From NCBI RefSeq assembly GCF_003597125.1, contig NZ_QYYA01000001.1:372001-436000 (forward strand): a DNA stretch of 64,000 bases. The letters run 5' to 3'. The stretch comes from Alcanivorax profundi (lineage in GTDB: Bacteria > Pseudomonadota > Gammaproteobacteria > Pseudomonadales > Alcanivoracaceae). Position numbers and translations under genes: made by a program. Shown piece by piece: positions 7,586 to 17,045 of the stretch. Below the pieces are notes generated by a model that was given only the letters and a program-made list of their open reading frames with translations, did not search any database and was not told where the DNA came from. Each line of letters opens with the position of its first letter. The first letter of the stretch is position 1.

Positions 7586-10135
7586 ATGGAAAGACCATCA
7601 CAAGGTGGATTGCAGAGCGGGCAGGCGGTTGCCATGTTGGTGGCGCTTATTTCTGTTCCGTTTGTGATCGCTGTATTCATGCTGGTACAGCAACGATTGT
7701 TGGTGCTGAAGACCCACAGTATGGCTTCCGATGACCTGTCCCTTTTTCAGGAAGGACTGGTGGCACTCGATCCTCTCAGCGATATGCGCGATCTTGCTGC
7801 CGTGACGATACATACCCAGCACCAGGAAGTGCTCTCTCGTTACAATCTCAGTCAGGCTCGTGCGGAAAGTCGATTGCAGGCGTTCCTGCGTCATGCGAGG
7901 TCTCGGGATGTGTCGGGATTGAATGAGCAAGCAGAATTACTCGGTGATGCCTGGCAGACCCTTACCGTTAAAACGGGTATCCCTCTGGAAGACGTTGTTG
8001 GGCCGTACGATAATGTGAATCAGGTGAACGAGAGGTTGAGCAATGCGTTGTCGACTTTGCTTTTCGTCTCGGAACTGTCCAATAGTCAGGGACTTGGCCC
8101 AAATGAAATCCTGTCCCTTCCTCTCGGGTCCTTTCGGGTGGCCAGGGAAAATATTGGCCTGATTCGTGCGTTGGCATTGTATGTCAGCTTCCGGGGCGGG
8201 TATCTGGGCGATAATGATGCCCGGCGTCTGGAGAATGCCTGGCAGCAATTACGCGATCAGATCACGATTATTGACAGTGAAGTCAAGGCGTTGGTTGCTC
8301 GCACAGGTGCTGTTCGGTTGCAACAACAGTGGCATCTGATTCAGTCGCAAGTTGAGAACTATCTTGGCTGGGTTGAGGAGGCAATGATTCTCGCTCCCAG
8401 GGTGGAGCTTGAGTGGGAAGATGCTTACGACCGGGGGCATCGGACCATGCAATCGCTGTCCGGCTTGTCGGAAATGCTGCTTCAACTTGCGGACCGACTC
8501 AACCAGGCCAATCTTGATCAGCAGCTGCGTCGAAATACCCTGCAAATTGCAGCAGCCCTGCTTCTTTATGCGATGCTTCTCGGGCTTGCTCTTATGTTGT
8601 ATCGCTACAATTCCAGGGCGATTCGCGCCCGAGCAGAAAATCGGGCGAAGGACCAGTTCCTCGCTCGCATGAGTCATGAAATTCGTACTCCTCTTAATGG
8701 CGTGATCGGACTGGCTGAGCTGCTCAGAGAGACAGACCCTTCCCCCCGGCAACAGGAATATATCGGGCTGATCGACACCGCAGGCCGAACCCTGAATACG
8801 CTGCTGAACGATGTGCTGGATTACTCCAAGATTGAGGCTGGCAAGCTCGAGCTGGTTGCGGAATCCTTCGATTTGCCCTCCCTGCTGGTCGAGTGTGCCG
8901 AGATGTTCAATCTACAAGCGAGTGACAATGACACGATTGTCTTGCTGGATGTGGATGACCGGTGTCCCTCCGTGGTGCAGGGAGATGCAATCCGGTTGCG
9001 GCAAGTGCTGATCAATTTGCTGGGTAATGCCGTAAAATTTACTCGGCGAGGCAGGGTGGTTTTGACTCTTGCCTGCCGTCAAAGTGCAACAGAGGCGCCA
9101 CTGCTTACCTTTGCCGTGACTGATACGGGCATTGGCCTCAGTCAGGAAGAGCAGTCCCGGTTGTTTCAGCGTTTTTCCCAGGCCTCTCCCGATACCGCAC
9201 GGCACTACGGCGGAACGGGGCTGGGGTTGTCGATCAGTCGTGAATTGGTGTCCCTGATGGGGGGGGAAATCAACGTCAAGAGTGCGCCAGGGCAGGGCTC
9301 GAGATTCAGCTTTTCAATCCAGTTACCTGTTGAGCAGGAGGCTGTGCCCCTGGCTCACTCGGCGGCACCCTCGGCGTGGTTATGGGACGTTCAGGGAAAT
9401 CTGAACAGTTGGTTGGATAACGACCCTCGATTCGCAGCGGTCCAGTCTCTGGAGGGGCTGTTCAGGTCGACATCGACGATGCCTGCAGCCGTTCTGTTGA
9501 TCAATGGCCTGCCTCCGGAGGCGACGCTCACTGAACAACTGACCAGAGCATCTGAGCAGTGCCCCGGGATCCAGGTGGTGTTGCTTGTGGGGATGCGTCA
9601 TGAAAAACCGCGGGGCTTGCCCGCGAGTGTCACTCTGTTGCGCCGTTCGGTATTGACGACCCATGAGCTCCTGATGCTGTTCAGTGGGGTCTCGATGTCA
9701 ATTCCGCCTGTTCTGACGCGTAGGCAGGTTCCTGATCACGCTGCAGAATTGCGAGTGTTGGTGGCTGAAGACAATCCGGTCAATCAGATGGTGACACAGG
9801 GTTATCTTGAACGCTTGGGGGTTCGCCATATTCAGGTCTCGGCGGATGGCGCTCTGGCATTGGACGCTTACCGGGCTGCGCTAGGCGAGTTTGATCTGGT
9901 CTTAATGGATCTGGACATGCCTGTTATGGACGGGTTTCAGTGTGCCCGTCAAATTCGTGATCTGGAGCGGCAGGAAGATTGGTCCCCTTGTCTGATTCTT
10001 GCGCTCAGTGCCCATGCGGTGGCGGAGCAAGCCGGGGCGATTCGCGATGCGGGTATGTCCGGACAACTGATTAAACCGCTGTCTCTGTCGGCATTACAGC
10101 GTGCCCTGTCGGAGTTTCTGGGTATGGCCCCATAA
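7586..10135 (+). CDS. Hybrid sensor histidine kinase/response regulator
   Basis: Membrane signalling protein of 849 residues. The ATG at 7586 is chosen (AGGA 7 bases upstream); a GTG 81 bases earlier opens the frame but lacks a site. TM1 is about residues 14-37, then a ~280-residue helical periplasmic sensor, TM2 about 317-340, HisKA with His364 in MSHEIRTPLNG, an HATPase domain (NLLGNAVKF, DTGIGLS, GGTGLGLSI), a degenerate ~100-residue segment with no clear Asp pocket, and a C-terminal receiver with the phosphoacceptor Asp775 in LMDLDMPVMDG and a Lys in LIKPLS. No partner regulator or HPt gene is adjacent, so its target is unknown. Confidence 0.93.
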   Translation: MERPSQGGLQSGQAVAMLVALISVPFVIAVFMLVQQRLLVLKTHSMASDDLSLFQEGLVALDPLSDMRDLAAVTIHTQHQEVLSRYNLSQARAESRLQAFLRHARSRDVSGLNEQAELLGDAWQTLTVKTGIPLEDVVGPYDNVNQVNERLSNALSTLLFVSELSNSQGLGPNEILSLPLGSFRVARENIGLIRALALYVSFRGGYLGDNDARRLENAWQQLRDQITIIDSEVKALVARTGAVRLQQQWHLIQSQVENYLGWVEEAMILAPRVELEWEDAYDRGHRTMQSLSGLSEMLLQLADRLNQANLDQQLRRNTLQIAAALLLYAMLLGLALMLYRYNSRAIRARAENRAKDQFLARMSHEIRTPLNGVIGLAELLRETDPSPRQQEYIGLIDTAGRTLNTLLNDVLDYSKIEAGKLELVAESFDLPSLLVECAEMFNLQASDNDTIVLLDVDDRCPSVVQGDAIRLRQVLINLLGNAVKFTRRGRVVLTLACRQSATEAPLLTFAVTDTGIGLSQEEQSRLFQRFSQASPDTARHYGGTGLGLSISRELVSLMGGEINVKSAPGQGSRFSFSIQLPVEQEAVPLAHSAAPSAWLWDVQGNLNSWLDNDPRFAAVQSLEGLFRSTSTMPAAVLLINGLPPEATLTEQLTRASEQCPGIQVVLLVGMRHEKPRGLPASVTLLRRSVLTTHELLMLFSGVSMSIPPVLTRRQVPDHAAELRVLVAEDNPVNQMVTQGYLERLGVRHIQVSADGALALDAYRAALGEFDLVLMDLDMPVMDGFQCARQIRDLERQEDWSPCLILALSAHAVAEQAGAIRDAGMSGQLIKPLSLSALQRALSEFLGMAP

Positions 10136-10170
10136 GTTGTGATCCGCGTCCAGGAACTGACCATTACGAA

Positions 10171-10479
10171 TCAGGGGAGGAGGACAACCAGCAAGTCCTG
10201 GATCGATTCCGGTAATGCGGGAGACAAGGCTGCTGCGCTAAACAGCAGGACCAGCATGGCGGTCAGCGGCATAGGCGGGAGCTGCCGTGTGAGCAGATGT
10301 TTGAGACTACAGCTCGTAGCCAGTAGCAGACCGCTGTAGAACAGAGCCATACCCAGTAACTGCAGACGAATGTCTGTCACCAGCAAGATGCCGCTGCCAC
10401 TCAGAATCAGGGCAATGAGAGGATAAAGAGGAGTAAAGATGGTGCGCTGAGTCGGGGCAGGGACGGTTTGGCTGGTCAT
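10171..10479 (-). CDS. Small multi-pass membrane protein
   Basis: 102 residues from MTSQTVPAPTQ; the longer frame upstream is polar and not hydrophobic. Three to four membrane segments follow (PLYPLIALILSGSGILLVT, LLGMALFYSGLLLATS, LTAMLVLLFSAAALS, LLVVLLP). Unrecognised. It converges on the sensor kinase, 35 bases from its stop. Confidence 0.6.
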   Translation of the reverse strand: MTSQTVPAPTQRTIFTPLYPLIALILSGSGILLVTDIRLQLLGMALFYSGLLLATSCSLKHLLTRQLPPMPLTAMLVLLFSAAALSPALPESIQDLLVVLLP

Positions 10480-10670
10480 ACGGCTGGCTTCCTGACATTG
10501 ACGGACTTGAGACCTTTTCTCTTCACTTGCCAGCCCTAGCAAGGGGTGTGCCGGGTTGTCTCCAAGGCTGGCCGGCACAGGGTAGTGGCCCAAAATGACA
10601 GAATTGTGACTGGGTGATACGAATAAAGGACTGCTTTGTCATACAATTTAAACCTTTTTATAGGTTAATG

Positions 10671-10701
10671 GTTACCACTGGTAACTATTTGTTCGTATAA
10701 T
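10671..10701 (+). promoter_or_regulatory. Promoter with overlapping inverted repeat
   Basis: TATAAT at 10696-10701 with TTACCA (a partial -35) at 10672-10677, 18 bases away. The -35 lies in the inverted repeat GTTACC-ACT-GGTAAC (10671-10685), a likely operator for a regulator of the next gene. Confidence 0.5.
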
Positions 10702-10737
10702 TCGTTCATTCTTTCATCGTGGTTCGAGGGATCCCAC

Positions 10738-11184
10738 ATGCGTACGTTGATGGTGTTGTTGCTGGCTACTGTTGCATCCGTGTCTCAAGCCCAGCTGGCG
10801 TCAGACAGTGCCAGCCGTCTTTGTCAGGCCGCCAGTCAAGAGAGCGCCTACGGCGCACTGGTTGACGAAATGATTGAAAGTGGTGAAGTGGCGCTGACCG
10901 CGGGGGCCGAGCTGCTGTCCGTCTCCTGCGCTGAAGGTGGCACTGTACTTGGACAGATGGTCAACGGTATGCACGCCGAGAACCTTGAGTATGCGGTCAT
11001 TGATATGGGCTTGAGCCTGTCTGGAACCACGGTAAGTCTGGATGGTCAAGAGCTGCCCCTTGGTGAAGCGATGGCTCGTCTTGGTCAGCGGGGGAGTGGA
11101 GAAACCCGCGAGTTTGTTAACGCGTATCTGGACGATCTGGCTGACGAAGACTTCAACCCGAATCTGCGTTTGAGCCTGAAATAA
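10738..11184 (+). CDS. Secreted hypothetical protein
   Basis: 148 residues with a clear signal peptide (residues 1-19, cut after SQA) and two Cys (SRLCQAA, SVSCAEG) that could pair after export. The remaining domain is acidic and helical, ending in LADEDFNPNLRLSLK. Not recognised. GAGGG is 7 bases before the ATG. It has its own promoter and terminator. Confidence 0.65.
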   Translation: MRTLMVLLLATVASVSQAQLASDSASRLCQAASQESAYGALVDEMIESGEVALTAGAELLSVSCAEGGTVLGQMVNGMHAENLEYAVIDMGLSLSGTTVSLDGQELPLGEAMARLGQRGSGETREFVNAYLDDLADEDFNPNLRLSLK

Positions 11185-11211
11185 TTTTCCTCGTGTTTTC
11201 TGCATTCACTT

Positions 11212-11236
11212 AGCCCGGCATTGCCGGGCTTTTTTA
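11212..11236 (+). terminator. Rho-independent terminator
   Basis: 8-bp stem AGCCCGGC / GCCGGGCT with loop ATT followed by TTTTTT, 27 bases after the secreted-protein stop. Confidence 0.88.
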
Positions 11237-11365
11237 TGGCCGTTGCCGGGAGCTGGCTGTTGTCGAGCTTGCCTGGCTGCGCAGGCCCGCCGAGATCACC
11301 CTGGTTTAACACCGATCTTGAACAGGCAGGGGTTGCTGGGCCGGGGTTTCTGGAGTCATGCCCCC

Positions 11366-11394
11366 TCAACAGTTCGAGGTCTGGCAGCTATAAT
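11366..11394 (+). promoter_or_regulatory. Candidate promoter of cmoA-cmoB
   Basis: TCAACA (11366-11371) and TATAAT (11389-11394) at 17-base spacing, 30 bases before the cmoA start. Confidence 0.5.
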
Positions 11395-11423
11395 TGCGTC
11401 CTTGACCTTTATTCAGGATCGCT

Positions 11424-12155
11424 ATGTCAGATCTGCAGGATCGTATTTACGCCACGGAACATGACCAGGTAGCCCGGTTTTCGTTCGATGAAACCGTCGT
11501 AAAGGTGTTTCCCGATATGATCCGGCGGTCGGTGCCCGGCTATCCGACCATGATTGACATGATCGGGGTGCTGGCGGCGCGCTACGCTCAGGCGGGAACC
11601 TGTCTGTACGACCTTGGCAGTTCACTGGGGGCTGCGACGGCGGCCATGGCGGCATTGACCCGGGATGCCGGGGTGCCGATTGTCGCGGTGGATAATTCCC
11701 CGGCCATGATTGAGCAGGCGAGTGTGTTGTTGCGAGAGGCGGGCCTGGCCGACCGCGTCACGTTGACCGAGGCCGATGTCACATCCCTGATGTTTGAACC
11801 CTGCTCCATGGCGGTGCTCAACTTTACCCTGCAGTTTATTCCGTTGGCACAACGAGATGATTTGATTCGACGCCTGGCTGAGGCAACGGTTCCAGGCGGA
11901 ATCCTGGTATTGTCCGAGAAAATCCGATTCGACGATCCGCGAGAGGACGCCCTGCAGATCGAACTGCACCATGCTTTTAAACGGAATAATGGCTATTCGG
12001 ATCTGGAAATCAGCCAGAAGCGTAACGCGCTGGAAAACGTGTTAATACCGGAAACGCTTGCGGATCACCAAGCGAGACTCAAGCAGGCCGGTTATCGCGA
12101 GACCCATGTCTGGTTCCGTTGCTTTAACTTCATGTCCCTGTTGGCGGTGCGTTGA
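11424..12155 (+). CDS. cmoA: Carboxy-S-adenosyl-L-methionine synthase
   Basis: Makes carboxy-SAM from SAM and prephenate for CmoB. 243 residues, typical length. SAM-binding loop is [16 protein letters not shown] (about residues 59-74), followed by the acidic VDNSPAM and the characteristic [13 protein letters not shown] and LSEKIRFDD segments. ATG is preceded by AGGATC; the stop overlaps the cmoB start by one base. Confidence 0.96.
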   Translation: MSDLQDRIYATEHDQVARFSFDETVVKVFPDMIRRSVPGYPTMIDMIGVLAARYAQAGTCLYDLGSSLGAATAAMAALTRDAGVPIVAVDNSPAMIEQASVLLREAGLADRVTLTEADVTSLMFEPCSMAVLNFTLQFIPLAQRDDLIRRLAEATVPGGILVLSEKIRFDDPREDALQIELHHAFKRNNGYSDLEISQKRNALENVLIPETLADHQARLKQAGYRETHVWFRCFNFMSLLAVR

Positions 12156-13123
12156 TGCTTGAACAGTATCTCGATGACTGTGAAACGGCTCTGAATGGAA
12201 CCTTCCCACCGTCGACATTACAGGTCTTGCTGGAGCTCACGCGTCACCGGTTGATTGACAAGCCGCATGGCGATCTGGCGCGCTGGATGGCCGCATTGCA
12301 GGCCTTGCCAGCCGGGCCCGCCCTGCACCAGCTGGGGAGTGATACCGTGCAGCTCGGGACGTCGGGTGGCCACCCTCAGGAAGCGGTCAAAGCCGCGCTG
12401 GAAGGGCTGATGCCGTGGCGCAAGGGGCCGTTCAACTTTTTCGGAGTGCAGGTGGACACCGAGTGGCGCTCTGACTGGAAATGGCAACGGGTTGCGCCCC
12501 ATCTCTCGCCCCTGGCTGGACGCCGTGTACTGGATGTTGGATGTGGAAGTGGCTATCACTGCTGGCGTATGGCTGCAGAGGGAGCGTGCCAGGTGGTTGG
12601 TATCGATCCGACGATCCTGTTTCTGGTCCAGTATCTGGCAGTGAAGCGATATGCGCCTGAAATGCCGGTCTGGTTTCTTCCTCTGCGAATGGAAGAGTTG
12701 CCCGCCGAACAGAAAAATTTCGACACGGTGTTCTCCATGGGGGTGTTGTATCACCGCCGCTCACCGCTGGATCACATTCTGGAGCTCAAAGGCGCGCTTG
12801 TTGCAGGGGGCGAACTGGTGCTGGAAACGCTTGTGGTAGAGGGGGATGAGCGAACGGTGCTGATGCCCGAAGATCGTTATGCTGTGATGCGTAATGTTTT
12901 TTTTCTGCCCTCCGTAGCGATGCTGAAGCTCTGGCTGGAGCGATGCGGTTTTACTGATGTACGTTGTGTTGATGAAGCGGTGACCACAGTAGATGAGCAA
13001 CATTCTACTCAGTGGATGCGTTTTCAGTCCTTACCGGATTTCCTCGACCCGCATGATTCCTCTCGCACCCTTGAAGGGTACCCTGCGCCCCGGCGAGCGG
13101 TATTACTGGCACGCAAGCCGTGA
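12155..13123 (+). CDS. cmoB: tRNA U34 carboxymethyltransferase
   Basis: Transfers the carboxymethyl group of carboxy-SAM to ho5U34 of tRNA to give cmo5U. 322 residues as in E. coli (323). Motifs: [10 protein letters not shown], then the SAM loop [20 protein letters not shown], and [20 protein letters not shown]. The ATG shares one base with the TGA of cmoA (TGATG), so the two are coupled. Its last 21 bases overlap the 3' end of the convergent GGDEF-like gene. Confidence 0.96.
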   Translation: MLEQYLDDCETALNGTFPPSTLQVLLELTRHRLIDKPHGDLARWMAALQALPAGPALHQLGSDTVQLGTSGGHPQEAVKAALEGLMPWRKGPFNFFGVQVDTEWRSDWKWQRVAPHLSPLAGRRVLDVGCGSGYHCWRMAAEGACQVVGIDPTILFLVQYLAVKRYAPEMPVWFLPLRMEELPAEQKNFDTVFSMGVLYHRRSPLDHILELKGALVAGGELVLETLVVEGDERTVLMPEDRYAVMRNVFFLPSVAMLKLWLERCGFTDVRCVDEAVTTVDEQHSTQWMRFQSLPDFLDPHDSSRTLEGYPAPRRAVLLARKP

Positions 13124-13801
13124 TGGATTGCGGGTAGAAAGCTCCAGTAGCCGATCTACAAGAATCATTCGGTCTTGCTCTTCCATGGCCGATAGTGCAG
13201 GCATGAGGGTATCAATAAATGCCGCTGTACTGCTGCCCTGCTGCTGTTGGAGTAGCTCTTCCACGATATTGTGCTCGCCGGGATGGCCTGCCTCCCTGGC
13301 GAGGAGTGTCTGGGTTTGTGGTGACAGAAGAATGTGGTTGTGCATGCCTGGCTGGCGCAGCAGTTTGACTGCGTCGTTGATCAGGCGATTGGCAGTGATG
13401 TGTTTGTTGTCCACGGAAGTGTGAACGCCAACCCGCAGAGGCACCTCGATCTGGAATTCATCCACCTGGAGAGGCTTCTCGAACTGAGACATTAACCGTT
13501 CGGCCAGAGCGTTTGCCCCAGTGGCAGGCGTGGCAGGGAGAACGGCAAGCATGATGCTGCCAGTACTGTAACGCACCAGAATGTCTTCGCAGCGTTTATG
13601 CGTATTGAGCACGCGTCCGATATGCTGCGTAACTGTCTGGGTTCGCTCGTGGCCAATTTCGGCGGCCAGTGCTGCGACTTCCGACATTTCGATGGCGAGC
13701 AGGCTTATCGGCTGTTGATGCCGGCGGCAAAGAGAGAGGGCTTGTCGTATGGCCTGTTGACTATGACTTTGCTGGCTTTTTGTTTTTGTCGCGACAGTCA
13801 T
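13103..13801 (-). CDS. Degenerate GGDEF-domain protein
   Basis: 232 residues from the ATG at 13801 (AAAGG upstream; a GTG two codons earlier is weaker). The middle follows the diguanylate cyclase fold: [28 protein letters not shown] matches the early GGDEF helix-strand, and [28 protein letters not shown] sits where the GGDEF hairpin should be, with STGSI in place of GG(D/E)EF. It therefore should not make c-di-GMP and is perhaps a GTP- or c-di-GMP-binding or scaffold protein. Its C-terminal tail is Gln/Glu-rich. Its 3' end overlaps cmoB by 21 bases. Confidence 0.65.
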   Translation of the reverse strand: MTVATKTKSQQSHSQQAIRQALSLCRRHQQPISLLAIEMSEVAALAAEIGHERTQTVTQHIGRVLNTHKRCEDILVRYSTGSIMLAVLPATPATGANALAERLMSQFEKPLQVDEFQIEVPLRVGVHTSVDNKHITANRLINDAVKLLRQPGMHNHILLSPQTQTLLAREAGHPGEHNIVEELLQQQQGSSTAAFIDTLMPALSAMEEQDRMILVDRLLELSTRNPSRLACQ

Positions 13802-14005
13802 TGGCACCTTTACACCTCAGGGTAAGATGCGCTCCTTCGCTTTGTGTCGGAATGCGCCGGCGTCCTGCCGACGGGGTTTTACTCTAGTCCCTTCACTGTG
13901 GGTTGGCATGAGGTGCATACTTTATTTAACAACAATGCCGGCCTTTGTTACGCACTATGGCGTGGCAACGGCTAGGGTGTTCAAAATTCAACCGAGGTCA
14001 GGACC

Positions 14006-14332
14006 ATGTCCATTTTCTGGATGTTCGCCACTGCCATTAGCAGTTCATTGATCACATTGATTGTGGTTGCGTTTTGGGGGCACTTCTATTTTCAGCCGCG
14101 ACTGCGGAACAACCTTCAACAGGAACTCGATGAGCAAGTGGAAAACGCTGCGCAGGTGATTTCCGAGAGGGTAGAAGAGGGGGTTCGACGGGGATTGGTA
14201 GAAGGTGTACGGAATTTGCCTTCCCGTGAGGTGCTGGAGGGTGCGAGTCGGAGCCTGGCCCGTACCGGTGCGGAACTGGTCAGTGAGCGTTTGGGGCAAA
14301 TTTTTGGCAGTCCCCGCAAGGACCGCAGTTAG
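14006..14332 (+). CDS. Single-pass membrane protein with helical tail
   Basis: 108 residues with one N-terminal membrane segment (about 5-25, TAISSSLITLIVVAFWGHFYF) and then a charged amphipathic helix rich in Glu, Arg, Gln (RLRNNLQQELDEQVENAAQVI). A related 106-residue gene lies at 16561: both have a TM followed by GHF(Y/I)xxPR and a matching charged helix, so they are paralogs. Function unknown; a membrane-anchored coiled coil is the plain reading. Confidence 0.65.
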   Translation: MSIFWMFATAISSSLITLIVVAFWGHFYFQPRLRNNLQQELDEQVENAAQVISERVEEGVRRGLVEGVRNLPSREVLEGASRSLARTGAELVSERLGQIFGSPRKDRS

Positions 14333-14358
14333 GAAAAGTAAGGCTAAGCTGCGCGCTG

Positions 14359-15108
14359 TTAGCGTTTACCTGGTACGAGCCGTGCGATCAGGCAGGCGAT
14401 GCCGAGGCTAAGCATGGCTAGCGACAGCGTATCCTGCTGCAATGCATGCCAACTGGTTTCCCACAGTCCTGCGGTTTTCAATACGGAGAAAAGGATCAGC
14501 AACATGCCGGTGAGGCTGAAGAACTGGTCCAGCCGGCGCGCGCGTTTAAGATCGCCGCGCAGTTGTTGTAACTCCTCGAGAATATCTTCCTGTAATAGTT
14601 GCTGGCGGGCGACCTGCTCTGCCAGCTGACCCACTTCGGCTGGAAGGCTGGCGAGCTTCTCAAGCCAAACCGGATCTTCGCGGCGTAGCAGGCCAAGCAG
14701 CTCCTTGAGACGGACATGATCGTCCAGCCAGTTACGAATTAGTGGCCAGAGGCTAAAGGTTTCGATCAGATCATTCAGGCGAGCAAGATGCTCGTCACTG
14801 GCATTGATTCTTATTGCAGATTGTTCGCTCAGGGGGTCGCGGGCAAACACCCAGTGAACCAGTGCGCCCAAGGGGGCCCGTACGCGAACGTCCACCGCCC
14901 CTTCATAATCGGTCAGCAGCTCCACACCGTCTTCATAGATCAGGACATAGAGTACCCACAGTGGCCGCTCGGCACGTACCCGCACAACCGTGCCGTGCAG
15001 GGCGGCAAGTTTGTCGCGACCGGCCTGGGTGCCAGTGAGTGCCTGATTGAGTGCACTTTCCAGTCCGCCAAGCACAACAAGCTGGGGAAAACTACCACTT
15101 TGAGGCAT
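14359..15108 (-). CDS. UbiJ-like SCP2-domain protein with membrane tail
   Basis: 249 residues. Residues 13-80 (LESALNQALTG...LHGTVVRVRAERPLWVLYVLIYEDGVELLTDY) match the SCP2 lipid-binding domain of UbiJ, which helps ubiquinone biosynthesis. Then comes a helical region with coiled coil (EEVGQLAEQVARQQLLQEDILEELQQL), and, unlike UbiJ of E. coli (201 residues), two hydrophobic segments near the C-terminus (QFFSLTGMLLILFSVLKTAGL and LSLAMLSLGIACLIARLV). ubiE and ubiB are not nearby, so this may be a membrane-anchored paralog instead of the pathway factor. Confidence 0.6.
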   Translation of the reverse strand: MPQSGSFPQLVVLGGLESALNQALTGTQAGRDKLAALHGTVVRVRAERPLWVLYVLIYEDGVELLTDYEGAVDVRVRAPLGALVHWVFARDPLSEQSAIRINASDEHLARLNDLIETFSLWPLIRNWLDDHVRLKELLGLLRREDPVWLEKLASLPAEVGQLAEQVARQQLLQEDILEELQQLRGDLKRARRLDQFFSLTGMLLILFSVLKTAGLWETSWHALQQDTLSLAMLSLGIACLIARLVPGKR

Positions 15109-15340
15109 AAACGACGGCGCTTCCTGTCCTTTGATGGTGCATGAATGGCTTATTCGCGCCCACCTGGTTTCTAAAAATTACGTTATCTTGCTTATATTTG
15201 GTGAGTCAGCTCCCTATACTATGCACTTTAATAAATAAACAACATTGACTTTATTGACCGGGATGACCGAAAGCGGGATCTGTTTGCCTTGGCGTGCTGT
15301 GTGTACAGTACAGTGGCCCTTGGAGGGGAGTAGTTTTTAA

Positions 15341-16561
15341 ATGCTGGAATCGTTGCTTTCGTACCCGGATTTCTGGAAGTACGTCAGTATCCCGTTTATT
15401 GCCGGTGCGGTAGGTTGGACCACCAACTGGATGGCCGTACAGATGACGTTTTATCCCCTGGAGTTTCTGGGGATACGCCCCTTTTTCGGTTGGCAGGGAA
15501 TCATCCCGTCGAAAGTGGAGAAAATGGCGGGCATCGTCGTTGACAAGGCGCTGTCGAAGCTCGGCAGTCTGGATGAATTCTTCCGGGAAATGGAACCAGA
15601 GAAGATCTCTGCCCACCTCACCCGCACAATCCAGTCGCGCATCGAAGAATACACCGATGAGGTAATGACCGAGCGCAATGCCGTTTTGTGGGAAAATCTC
15701 CCATTGCTGGTGCGCAAGCGAGTCTACAGCCGAGCCCGCCGCGCGATCCCTGCGGTCATGGATAATGTCGTGGATGACATCAGCCGCAATCTGGATAGTC
15801 TGGTGGATATGAAGCACATGGTTGTCACTCAGATGAGCGAGGACAAGCAGCTTATGGTGCAGATGTTCCGCGAGGTGGGTGACCCGGAATTCCGTTTTGT
15901 GACCAATTCCGGTCTGTATTTCGGTTTCCTGTTTGGTTTGATTCAGGTCCCCGTGTTTATCCTCATGCCCAGTAACTGGGTGTTGCCGGTTTTTGGTTTC
16001 ATTGTTGGTATTGCAACTAACTGGCTGGCCCTAAACCTGATTTTCCGTCCTCTCAACCCTGTCAAGGTCGGCCCTTTTCGTGTGCAGGGGCTGTTCCTGA
16101 AACGCCAGAAAGATGTAGCCGAGTCCTTTGCCCGACTGTCTACCGAAGAAGTCATTACTCTGCGCAATATCATGTATCAGGTGGTTAATGGTCCGCGAGG
16201 GGATCGCACCAAAGCCTTGATCAAGCGTCATTTGAAGCCCCTCCTCAATGGTGGCGTTGTCCGTACGGCAGCACAGCTGACCGTCGGACCGGAAGGGTAT
16301 GCTGATCTGAAAAAAGCGGTTGAAGAAAAGGCAGTGGATCTCGCCGTTGAGCCGTTTGAAGACCAGGGCTTTAACCGCGAGCGCGGTGCGATCGTAGAAA
16401 AGATTATGTCTGAACGGATGCAGGCTCTGAGCTCCGGGGAATTTCAGGACTTGCTTCGCCCGGCCTTCCAGGAAGATGAGTGGATCCTGATTGTGGTCGG
16501 CGGTTTCCTCGGTGCGATGGCTGGGGTTTTCCAGCTGGTGTTTATGTTCGGGGTTTCCTAG
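15341..16561 (+). CDS. DUF445 family membrane protein
   Basis: 406 residues. The N-terminus has a TM segment with GAVGWTTNWMAVQMTFYPLEFLG and the centre a two-TM block (YFGFLFGLIQVPVFILM and PVFGFIVGIATNWLALNLIF), with a third hydrophobic stretch at the C-terminus (ILIVVGGFLGAMAGVFQLVFMF). Two copies of the (G/A)xxTNW(M/L)A(V/L) motif are the DUF445 hallmark. Role unknown. Its TAG overlaps the GTG start of the next gene (TAGTG), so the two are translationally coupled. Confidence 0.82.
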   Translation: MLESLLSYPDFWKYVSIPFIAGAVGWTTNWMAVQMTFYPLEFLGIRPFFGWQGIIPSKVEKMAGIVVDKALSKLGSLDEFFREMEPEKISAHLTRTIQSRIEEYTDEVMTERNAVLWENLPLLVRKRVYSRARRAIPAVMDNVVDDISRNLDSLVDMKHMVVTQMSEDKQLMVQMFREVGDPEFRFVTNSGLYFGFLFGLIQVPVFILMPSNWVLPVFGFIVGIATNWLALNLIFRPLNPVKVGPFRVQGLFLKRQKDVAESFARLSTEEVITLRNIMYQVVNGPRGDRTKALIKRHLKPLLNGGVVRTAAQLTVGPEGYADLKKAVEEKAVDLAVEPFEDQGFNRERGAIVEKIMSERMQALSSGEFQDLLRPAFQEDEWILIVVGGFLGAMAGVFQLVFMFGVS

Positions 16562-16881
16562 TGTCTACGCTGCAGATTGACGTCACCACTCTGGGATGGC
16601 TTTTGTTTGCAGCCGCGGCTACATCTTCCTTGCTGACCTTGTCGATTCTGTGGTTGGTCGGGCACTTTATTCTCGGCCCGAGAATTGAGCGTAAAATTGA
16701 TCGGCGCCTTGAAGAGGGCGCTGATCGTCTTGAAGAGCGTTTACGAAAACGTTTTGTTGACCTGCTTACCGGTCGTTCCCGGGAAGTGATCCGTGACCGT
16801 GCCATGGATTTGGCGCGGGGTGTGGGGCTTATTGGTGGTCGCCGGGCGGGACGGGACGACGATGATGAAGCACAAAAGTAA
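16561..16881 (+). CDS. Single-pass membrane protein coupled to DUF445
   Basis: 106 residues from the GTG at 16561. That start gives the TAGTG overlap with the DUF445 stop; a longer frame through the DUF445 end is not credible. One membrane segment (about 14-35) is followed by a strongly charged helix (PRIERKIDRRLEEGADRLEERLRKRF) and an acidic end (DDDDEAQK). Paralog of the gene at 14006. The coupling suggests it acts with the DUF445 protein in the inner membrane. Confidence 0.75.
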   Translation: MSTLQIDVTTLGWLLFAAAATSSLLTLSILWLVGHFILGPRIERKIDRRLEEGADRLEERLRKRFVDLLTGRSREVIRDRAMDLARGVGLIGGRRAGRDDDDEAQK

Positions 16882-17045
16882 CACAAACGGCTAAAATGTA
16901 GGCTCTTGTTTCTGTCGTGAATGATTGTCCGACAGGAATTTGCCACTCCTCAGTGTCATCCTCATATACTTCTTCCGCGTTGACGATGTTGTGTGTTGTT
17001 TTCCCGCTGCATTCGCTCGTGGAATTGCCTTCGGGAGTTAGGACC

